The notes under the pieces were generated by a model, which searched no databases, was not told where the DNA came from, and saw only the letters and a list, made by a program, of their open reading frames with translations. Both the position numbers and the translations under genes were made by a program. Below, in pieces: positions 56,400 to 64,000 of a stretch of DNA of 64,000 nt. Source of the DNA: Arenicola marina (lineage: Eukaryota; Annelida; Polychaeta; Arenicolidae); contig OZ025255.1 of assembly GCA_964019135.1 (NCBI GenBank), positions 40,888,811 to 40,952,810 on the forward strand. Reading direction: 5' to 3'. Every line of letters begins with the position of its first letter. Positions within the stretch are counted from its first letter, which is position 1.

Positions 56400-57426
56400 A
56401 ATTTAATTAAAGCCCCTGCATCCTGGACATGTTCATTGTGATGGTATTACTGTTTGTCGAGGGACGGAGGCCGTCTGGCTCACGGATCGCCACAGCTTGC
56501 ACAGAGGATCGGCTCTCGACCTTGAAGTCATCTGGAGCTGTTTGTGATCCCTTCATTTAGGGCCAATCCATATCTGTCCGTCCATATGGGCCTCCCTGGC
56601 CGACTGTCACGTCACGATGGCGATCGTAGGGTGGGAGAGAGCCATGGGGGGGGATGTCTCGTCAGGGATGGGGGACCAGGGTCAGGGATGGGGTGCCACG
56701 GTCAGGATGGATGCGGGGATACTGGTGATGGGGCATTGGGTGGAACTCCCACTCAGCGTAAATGAGCCAATATGTGGGCCGGTGTCGGTCTGAACGACAT
56801 GACGTGGTTCCAAGGGGTAGGGGTGGAAAGGTGGGAGGGGGGTAAGGGGATGAGGGAGAGAAAGGGGAGGGGGAGGGGGATCAAGGAAGATCACAACCCT
56901 GTCACTTTGACTTGGCGGCCTTCATCACTGATAGCTTTGGAGAAGCGACTAGCCTTACGTATGGCGTATGACAACATTTAGATTGGACCGAGCATTGCTT
57001 CAACCGGAAATTTGGACGGTTGGCTGGTTCACAAGTAAAGCTTATTATACAGGCATCTCGTATGAAATATGGGGATATTTGCACTGGGCCGAACAGAAAC
57101 TTACTTGTATGATAAATATATTCTCTGGGCATTAAGTATGAAGTACGAACAGAATTTGGTTGTTTGGTTAGTTCGGAAAGGATATTCAACATTTAGACGC
57201 AGCCGAACATGACGTCAAACAGACATTCAGTTGGTTAGTAGGGTTGGAAGGTTAGGCTGCGAAAAATACGTGTGGGGGAGAACAACGTATGAGACTGGAC
57301 TTGACAGAAAGATAAGATACACTTGGACGGATAAGGTCATGCCGCGTCAATGGGAAGGGTCAACGTAAAAAAAGAGCCACGTCCTGGGATTAATGTTCAT
57401 GTCTTGCGGAAGGTTTCAGTCGCACA
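56400..57426. other. No recognisable gene; G-rich tract 56640-56890
   Basis: The G/A-rich tract gives Gly-rich ORFs. Around 56970-57240, CAACATTTAGA and GGTTGG phrases recur loosely, a degraded repeat. Confidence 0.35.
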
Positions 57427-57955
57427 ATGAGGCGAATCCGTCGAACCGCGGCACGATGGCTGGGCGGTCTGTCGTCCAGGCACAAACAAGGTAAGGACAG
57501 ACACTACGGGGACAGACTAAATGACAGCGCTCCGCAATTTATTGCTGTCATTACCGGATAATGTCTTATTTAAAGGTGATTTTTTCCATTAGAAGTAGCG
57601 CCCCAGCCGCCCCCGCCCCCGCACCCCCCCCCCCCCCCTCCGCTCCCCGCATCCGTCTGCACTCTCCCTCACCCATCAGGAACTTGTGTCATATCCGGTG
57701 CGATCTCAGTTCCCATGTCGCTACCACTCCGTTACATGATAACCAATAAGGCATAATGAAAAATATTTAAAGATTAATTCCAAGGAACTTATTATGCAAA
57801 TGGTTTCCGACCCCGACTCGAATTCTATGACGTCTGCCCTTCTTCCTTTCCTCGTTTCAGGTGATTTCAGAGCCCCTGTGCTTCCCCCGACATCTACATC
57901 CTTGCTTCCCCAGTCTTCCACCACGGTCGGCAGTTCAGTTTCGTTGTCCCCGTGA
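57427..57955 (+). CDS. Candidate two-exon small ORF (exons 57427-57490 and 57861-57955)
   Basis: Exon 1 starts at ATG 57427 (cacaATGa), reads MRRIRRTAARWLGGLSS and ends CAAG|GTAAGG, a strong donor, in phase 1. A good acceptor, TTTCCTCGTTTCAG, ends at 57860. Joining the two keeps the frame for 52 residues in total, ending at TGA 57953-57955. The amino end is basic and amphipathic, as in mitochondrial presequences, and exon 2 is Ser/Thr/Pro-rich. No family was recognised. It could be a real micro-gene, part of a longer gene with another acceptor, or chance. Confidence 0.22.
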
Positions 57956-58465
57956 TAGGCCATGGAACCCCCCCCCCCCTCTTCCGCCACCCCGCAGCCC
58001 CCACCCCCCATTTCCTGCCCCATGGCGACTTCATTATGCATCTATATGGCTGTAGTGATGTCATCTGCGCTATAACTCACGCAGAAGGAGCCACAACCGG
58101 TTTGCTCGCTGAAAGACCATCCTGAAATAGTTTGTGTTTCATGACCTTTTTTATCGTTAGTCTGCGTGCGTCATCTTGCGGTGGACAGCATGGTACCTGT
58201 CGTAATCACACGGCACGATTAATACGACTTAGTAGAAACGCATATATAACATAGTTGCATTTCCTCTCTTTTTTCGTACATTTATCTGTCCTTCCCCTCC
58301 TCCCCCCCCCCCCCCCCGCCCACAACCCTTCTCTGTTCTAACCGCTAACACCGTGACTTAGAGGTCTCATCAGATTGCCAACTCGACAGGAGCCAGTGAA
58401 GATTTAGTACCCGACAGGGGAGAGGCCTGGTGGTGATAGGGGCAAGGGGATGGGGCTGGACATGG
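57956..58465. other. No recognisable gene
   Basis: C-runs at 57967-57980 and 58303-58318. No assigned feature. Confidence 0.4.
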
Positions 58466-58830
58466 GTCTAGTTGGTGGATAGAGGGTGGTTGAGGCAGTG
58501 GAAGGGGCCAGAGGATGGGTGAGGGCAAGTTTTTTGGGGAGAGGCAACGACAGAGAGGTTGGTCAGAGGAGGGAGAAGGGAAGGGGGGGGGGGCGGTAGT
58601 GTGGTAACAAGGGGCGGGCTGGGCGTAGAGGGAGTGGAGGGCCCAACGAGACGGATTGTGGTTGCAAGGAGGAGGGGGGGGGGATGAAACCAGGGGACAG
58701 CGAGAGTGAGGGAAGGAAACAGAGGTAGAGGAGGGGATGAAGAAAAGAGGCAGAGGGAAGGGGTGGAAGGAAGGTTGCAGAGGGGATGGGAGGGAGGAAG
58801 GCAGGGGCCAGAGAGAGGGAGGGTCGGTGG
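58466..58830. repeat. Purine-rich low-complexity tract
   Basis: G/A-rich on + with G-runs. It gives Pro/Leu/Ser-rich minus-strand ORFs that I regard as spurious. Confidence 0.65.
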
Positions 58831-59041
58831 GGTCACCCTACGCAATATAGATCTGCCGTGTAGCGTGACGTGCCCGTTGAGGGAGCGGTTTACACAGCCG
58901 GACACGGCCAACAATGAGACGGGCGCTACGGGACAGGAAGCCAGGGACCTGCAGTGCCCCCAAACGGCGGCGTCGCAAGTTACATGGCGCATCAATCAGA
59001 GAGCATCGCGAGGCGGCGAATAGTAAACGTGACAGGGCGGG

Positions 59042-59770
59042 GTGAGAGCCGTACAGACACCCCCAGCATCCCACAGTCCTCAGTGTGAGAGCCGTACAGA
59101 CACCCCTACTATCACCCCCACAGTCCTAAGTGTGAGAGTCGTACAGACACCCCTATCACCCCCACAGTCCTCAGTGTGAGAGCCGTACAGACACCCCTAT
59201 CACCCCCACAGTCCTCAGTGTGACAGTCGTACAGACACCCCTATCACCCCACAGTCCTCAGTGTGACAGTCGTACAGACACCCCTATCACCCCCACAGTC
59301 CTAAGTGTGAGAGCCGTACAGACACCCCTATCACCCCCACAGTCCTCAGTGTGAGAGCCGTACAGACACCCCTATCACCCCCACAGTCCTCAGTGTGAGA
59401 GCCGTACAGACACCCATATCACCCCACAGTCCTCAGTGTGAGAGCCGTACAGACACCCCTATCACCCCCACAGTCCTTAGTGTGAGAGCCGTACAGACAC
59501 CCCTATCACCCCACAGTCCTCAGTGTGAGAGCCGTACAGACACCCCTATCACCCCCACAGTCCTCAGTGTGAGAGCCGTACAGACACCCCTATCACCCCC
59601 ACAGTCCTCAGTGTGAGAGCCGTACAGACACCCCTATCACCCCCACAGTCCTCAGTGTGAGAGCCGTACAGACACCCCTATCACCCCCACAGTCCTCAGT
59701 GTGAGAGTCGTACAGACACCCCTATCACCCCCACAGTCCTCAGTGTGAGAGCCGTACAGACACCCATATC
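59042..59770. repeat. 44-bp tandem repeat (about 16 units)
   Basis: The unit is GTGTGAGAGCCGTACAGACA plus CCCCTATCACCCCCACAGTCCTCA split over the period, with 43-bp forms missing one C and a GTGACAGTCG variant. It ends in a C-run at 59769. Confidence 0.95.
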
Positions 59771-60309
59771 CCCCCGCCCCCCCCCCCCCACCGGCCACTG
59801 CTTGGTCCCACGCCGCCCTCTTAGTCCTCTTTAGATTTCAGGGCCAGCACTTTTTACATAGATGTCAGGATCGCTCGTCGTACTATCATGTTTTTTACCA
59901 CGTCCTGTTTGTTCGCAAGTGAGGGAGATGTGCTAGTCGTGATTGGCTATCGTTGTCTGAAATATCAACGCACCTCATGAATTATGCACGGAATACTTTT
60001 TGGCGTTATATGTCATGGGCCGTTTATCGTATCGAAGCGAGGTGCATATTATATAACGATAGCATATCCGAACCCTCGTCGAATTTTACAAAGCCTTTGC
60101 GAAATTGCGGGCGAATGGACTGTCCTTTTTTAGTTGAATCGGCGACACATTGTGAGAGAAAAAGCTCTGCCCGGACTATATTTTTCGGAGGTCACCACTC
60201 GTGCAGCGTGACGATATCAAAAATCTCTTCCACAACCTCTCCGCGCGCTCCATGTGAGCTCCAATAGGGCCCCAGAGGGCCTTATTCGACACGGCCATAC
60301 GGCGATTTC
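59771..60309. other. No recognised gene; one 104-codon ORF
   Basis: A + frame at 59953-60267 has varied composition with one N-x-T site but no family resemblance and no clear splice sites. Confidence 0.3.
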
Positions 60310-60465
60310 TAAAATGGACAACGCGACATCGGGGCTGCCTTCAAATCGACATAAGATTTAGCGACACGCGACCGACCTCTTCTTAAAATCGACAAGCGAC
60401 ATGCCCCTCATGTTAAAATAGACATATGACATGCACCTCTTGTTGAAATCGACATGCGCTATGGC
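60310..60465. repeat. Degenerate ~30-bp tandem repeat
   Basis: Units such as ATCGACAAGCGACATGCCCC then TCATGTTAAA occur about four times with substitutions, followed by a C-run at 60467. Confidence 0.6.
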
Positions 60466-60751
60466 TACCCCCCCCCCCCCGCCAATCCCCCCACCCCCCC
60501 CCCTCCCCGCCCGCCATCCTCAGGGGCCTTTCCAATCGGAGTGAGCGCGCCACGTAGCGGTGGGCTGTGGAAGAGTCTATGCGATATCAGCAGCGTGACG
60601 AAAACTACTCGGCGACATGTCAACTTCCCGGACAACTACCCCGCTTCTACACGCATAAAACACACCTGAACACGGCGTCGGTTTCCCCGACGAAGACTCC
60701 TTTGTTACAGTCTGTTGCTGCTTTGTAAGCGTCAGACAATGGTATCGACCC

Positions 60752-60973
60752 TTAGCCATTGTTCGGGCCAGAGTCTTGTTGAAGAAAACCCCCGGCGGAC
60801 GACCAATATCGCCAGGCGACCGGCAATTTCAGTTTTTGCTGAATTACAACAGTGTCTTCGACAGAGTTCTTCTCCAAGTCGACTAGATTCCCGGTCATTA
60901 CGACCACTCCGCCATCGACCGACCGTGGCGCCCCGGGTCGCCCCAGACCGCCATAACCTGCAGTGGTGGCCAT
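60752..60973 (-). CDS. Unrecognised 73-codon ORF
   Basis: A minus frame with protein-like composition (GGVVVMTGNLVDLEKNSVED near the middle, then VVIQQKLKLPVAW). No family was recognised. The complementary + frame (60715-61053) is Arg/Pro/Ser-rich and looks less natural. An exon or mobile-element scrap are both possible. Confidence 0.2.
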   Translation of the reverse strand: MATTAGYGGLGRPGAPRSVDGGVVVMTGNLVDLEKNSVEDTVVIQQKLKLPVAWRYWSSAGGFLQQDSGPNNG

Positions 60974-61333
60974 CTAACTCCGCGGTAACGCTGCGTCCCG
61001 GCGTGTGGAGGAGGCTGCCCAGGCAGACACATTTCAGGTACAATCAACGTTGAATTGCTCGACACGAGAACGTGGCTTCAGTAGTTACTCCAGTGCCGAC
61101 GAATTGGTCAAGATATAGTTCATATATAGTGCGGATATAGGACCGATATGGTGCAGATACAGGCAGATTTGGGCCGATATCATTCAGCCAGGGTGCGGCT
61201 GTACTGTGGATATATTCTAATCTATAGTTTAATCTATATTATGCGTTGTTTTATAATGAGTGATTCTGATTAGCGTCTGGTAGAGGCAATACGTCAGTTA
61301 TGTTGACAGTTCTAGCTGTAGATTAAAACTAAA

Positions 61334-61507
61334 CAGGGGCGGATCCAGAGGGGGGGCGGGGGCGACCCGGCCCCGGCCCCCCTTTTAGAGCCGAAATTTA
61401 TAGCTTTTAACATATGAAAACCGAAACCGGCCCCCCTCTTATCCAGCATATCTGGATCCGACCATGAAATCGCCCCCCCCCCTCCAGATTATCTGGATCC
61501 GCCCCTG
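61334..61507. mobile_element. Short hAT-like MITE (174 bp)
   Basis: Termini CAGGGGCGGATCCAGA and TCTGGATCCGCCCCTG are perfect inverted repeats of 16 bp. CAGGGGCGGATC ends are typical of hAT-type non-autonomous elements. An 8-bp target duplication is not evident. The interior is C/G-run-rich with an extra internal TCTGGATCCGA. Confidence 0.75.
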
Positions 61508-62629
61508 GTAATCAAACCAAGAGATGTACAGGGCTATGCAGCGTCAGGGTTATATACCGTTTGAAATAATAAAGTGAACAATGATATTTTTGTGAAAAAT
61601 ATAGACAACTCTTTATTCAATGTGTCGGTCATGAATACAAAGTATTACTTTACATGAAGTATTTATAGCACAGTAAATCTATCTACATACACGTACAAGT
61701 TGGTGTCCCGTGTACAACAGCAACTGATACAGTGACGTGTGACGTTCACGGTAGGTGCACGCCAATACGACCAAATATACTGGTAGGCGATACTTAACGA
61801 CCACATCTGCATATCTATATAAACAGCAGGTATCAAGGCGCTTTTTTTGTTCAGATATTTAAAGCAACTAAGAGTGTTGTTCTTTAAACATATAACGTAA
61901 CAGTAGGGCTATGATGTATAGTAACTGATACTGAGCAGATGTATAGTCAAGATATTTGGCAACAAGGAAAGTTTTGTCAAAATATAAGCAAACTTATACT
62001 GATCGGCGCTGGAAGGGACCGCGTAACACAAGCATAGAAACATGTAGTTGATGGTAAATGACATTCCTTGACAGGATACTGTTCGGAATATCTGCAAACC
62101 TTTATTTGTAGACACCATAGGCAACCGATGACGGCTACAAGTTGTTCAACATAGCCCTTAAACCATCAGCTGTGTGAAAGTCCTGGAAGCGATGCTTGAT
62201 CATGGCTTTCTATTTGCGGGTCTTTAGCTCGGGCATCTTATACATGTTCACACCCACAGTGGTACTAGATCTCTTTGATTTTGATACTGGATGATCACCA
62301 ACAGGCTAACAATTAAAATATAATCCAAACTGAATGGTATATATGTTTTATATGTCCATCAATTTAACCAGACGATGACATACCGATCTCTATCGATTAA
62401 AGTGACACGATTAGTACACTGACGAAGCATGTCAAAGTGCACTATTCAGAAGTCCATGGCACCGTAAGCGCGGCTTTGCGGAGATGTGCATGGCACTGCT
62501 GGAGATTGCGGTTGTCTCCAGTGGCAGTAATCTCCGCGCGTTGACATAACAGGTAAACACCGGTGGGTACAGACACATCGTCAAAACATCGACTCGGAGA
62601 AGTTTCGTAGAAACAAACACGTTTGTCAC
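61508..62629. other. No recognisable gene
   Basis: AT-rich. A minus-strand AATAAA (TTTATT at about 61611) could be a poly(A) signal for a minus-strand transcript, but no matching exon is recognised. Confidence 0.35.
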
Positions 62630-62980
62630 TTTTCTCCTGTCCGTATTTCTTGCTCTCTCCCCTACCTCTCTCTCTCTTCTCTCCGTCCTCCACGCCTTAT
62701 CCCTCTCAAGCCCCCCTAAACCTCCCCCCTCTAAATTTTCCCATCCCCCTGCCCCACGTCGCCACCTTCTCAAGACCCCTTGCCCCCGCCTCCCCCTCTC
62801 AATGTTCCCATCCCCCTGCCCCACGTCTCTACCTTCTCAATACCCCTTGCCCCCGCCTCCCCAATGTCAATTTTCACGCCCCTCCCCCCCCCATCCATAT
62901 CCCACGCCTCCACCCTCTCAATCTCCCCCTCACCCACACTTACCACTTTTTCTAGCTCCCCCTCTCCCTCCCCCCTCTCC
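62630..62980. repeat. Pyrimidine-rich tract with a weak ~60-70-bp periodicity
   Basis: CCCATCCCCCTGCCCCACGT occurs twice (62741 and 62808) with CCACGTC...ACCTTCTCAA following each. It runs into a fine polypyrimidine tract before the acceptor at 62981-62982. Confidence 0.6.
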
Positions 62981-62982
62981 AG

Positions 62983-63230
62983 GTCGCTGCAGGCCTGCAT
63001 GTCATGATCGGCAGGACAGCCGCGAGGGCGCTAGGGGTAGAAGCGGCGCCGTGTGGAGTGGGGATGCCGCCAGCCAAAGCAGGACCCCCACGCTGAGCCA
63101 GATCCTCCAGCTCCTCCCCCAGTGTATGGCCTCCGACACCCAGGGCGCCGAGCTCCTGAACATGATCGTCTCGGAGGATTCTGAAAAGAGAAAGACTGCT
63201 GATGATGACACCTGCAGGATATCGCTATGA
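62983..63230 (+). CDS. Probable terminal coding exon, protein family unknown
   Basis: A long polypyrimidine tract ends in CTCTCCAG at 62982. The exon then has an open phase of about 81 codons to TGA 63228-63230, starting two bases in. The carboxy part has strong C/G third-position bias and a regular amphipathic pattern (TLSQILQLLPQCMASD then GAELLNMIVSEDSEKRK), ending TCRISL. No family was recognised. Earlier exons were not found. The opposite strand also has a long open frame here with an acceptor-like CTCTTTTCAG, so strand assignment is not certain. Confidence 0.4.
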
Positions 63231-63240
63231 CGTAGTCGTC

Positions 63241-63270
63241 GATATATATATATATATATATGTGTGTGTG
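63241..63270. repeat. (TA)n(TG)n microsatellite
   Basis: GATATATATATATATATATA followed by TGTGTGTGTG, just downstream of the terminal exon stop. Confidence 0.9.
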
Positions 63271-63548
63271 ATTAATTTAATTATTACATGGGATGCATTG
63301 AGCATATGTAATTATGGCAATCGACAGACATAAGTTACTGACCTCTGACACAATTCATATGATGCACTCCGAAATTATATTTAGTTCAAAGGATATTTAA
63401 TCATTTCATTCAGCTATTCATTTTGTTTGTGTTACATTAATCAATACCCGATTAAACCAGCTTTTATGGACAAGGACCGATGATATAGAGAAGTCAATCC
63501 GAGAGTTCGAGAAGAGTTAGAGAATACACAGCCATGGACTAATCTTAC

Positions 63549-63578
63549 CACGTTTTCCCACGGCGCCTTGGGCTGGAA
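63549..63578 (-). CDS. Candidate 30-bp microexon
   Basis: On the minus strand a strong acceptor (TTGCTTCCGTTGTTCTTTTCAG region, AG at 63579-63580) and a strong donor (GTG|GTAAGA at 63548 downward) enclose exactly 30 nt. The length is a multiple of 3 and the exon is open in all phases (for example FQPKAPWENV or SSPRRRGKT). No host gene is identified. A minus-strand gene entering from the right edge would fit the donor-like sites in the 40-bp array. Confidence 0.3.
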
Positions 63579-63781
63579 CTGAAAAGAACAACGGAAGCAA
63601 ACATCAATAAGTTTCTTATGATAATAAATGCTAAGATGACGTGATTTCGAATACGACAGAAATGTACATATAACACAATATAATTAGTAAAAACAACAAT
63701 GCTCCAGGGGGACGATCTCGGGTCTTTTATTTTGGAGGGAAGACACTCTTTTTCAGTGGTAACTGCCACAAGTGTCGCAAG

Positions 63782-64000
63782 TCAGGATCATCACCATGAT
63801 ATTGGCCCTGTCATTCACCGTTCAGGATCATCACCATGATATTGGCCCTGTCACTCACCGTTCAGGATCATCACCATGATATTGGCCCTGTCATTCACCG
63901 TTCAGGATCATCGCCATGATATTGGCCCTGTCACTCACCGTTCAGGATCATCACCATGATATTGGCCCTGTCATTCACCGTTCAGGATCATCACCATGAT
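63782..64000. repeat. 40-bp tandem repeat, cut by window end (5.4+ units)
   Basis: The unit is TTCAGGATCATCACCATGAT plus ATTGGCCCTGTCATTCACCG with T/C change at one site. On the minus strand each C-variant unit contains ACG|GTGAGT, a consensus donor, preceded by an open phase (ANIMVMILN), and TGACAG as an AG. The array may therefore be an expanded exon-intron junction. It continues past 64000. Confidence 0.9.

Noticed and set aside
1-64000. Telomeric TTAGGG/CCCTAA arrays, to support a subtelomere
   Set aside because: I saw no run of telomere repeats; the subtelomeric idea rests only on minisatellite clustering and strand skew.

Overview
This is a eukaryotic window, most likely from a marine invertebrate. 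I see introns with GT-AG consensus sites, tRNA-derived SINEs, several non-LTR (LINE) remnants, MITE-like elements and a gene of the invertebrate-expanded glycosyltransferase 92 family. No prokaryotic gene, CRISPR, rRNA or true tRNA is visible. The phylum cannot be fixed from the sequence alone.

The window is gene-poor and repeat-rich. Roughly 40% is tandem array, in more than a dozen unrelated families: 48 bp (two blocks), a ~340-bp dimeric satellite, 15/18 bp, 11 bp, 12 bp, 27 bp (6.2 kb), 51 bp, ~38 bp, 29 bp (7.8 kb), 22 bp, 65 bp (3 kb), 44 bp, ~30 bp and 40 bp. Many are stop-free in several frames, so the very long ORFs here (up to 2607 codons) are products of the repeats and not evidence of genes. 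Several arrays have higher-order structure: 1303 bp in the 27-bp array, 716 bp in the 51-bp array, 2444 bp in the 29-bp array and 390/585 bp in the 65-bp array.

Layout. 0.44-5.4 kb: a hairpin, the 48-bp array, a THAP zinc-finger first exon, the dimeric satellite and a second 48-bp block. 6.4-8.4 kb: a Cys-containing ORF and MITE-like elements. 8.5-9.7 kb: LINE remnants. 11.87-13.29 kb: the one clear protein gene, a GT92-type Golgi glycosyltransferase. 13.9-23 kb: MITEs, dispersed repeats, a broken integrase-core-type fragment and an inverted copy of the first MITE. 23.3-26.1 kb: 11-bp array (with a SINE inserted) and 12-bp array. 26.6-28.1 kb: inverted-repeat element and a second SINE. 29.5-47 kb: the three large arrays (27, 51, 29 bp). 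47.4-51.2 kb: a 2168-bp-offset segmental duplication and a LINE 3' end. 53.4-56.3 kb: 65-bp array. 57-64 kb: weak exon candidates, the 44-bp array, a hAT-like MITE, a probable terminal exon on + and a 30-bp microexon candidate on -, ending in a 40-bp array that runs off the window.

Only the GT92 gene and the THAP exon have a recognisable protein family among host genes. They share no pathway that the sequence reveals. The clustering of many C-rich-on-plus minisatellites suggests a subtelomeric or other recombination-prone setting, but no telomere repeat is present.
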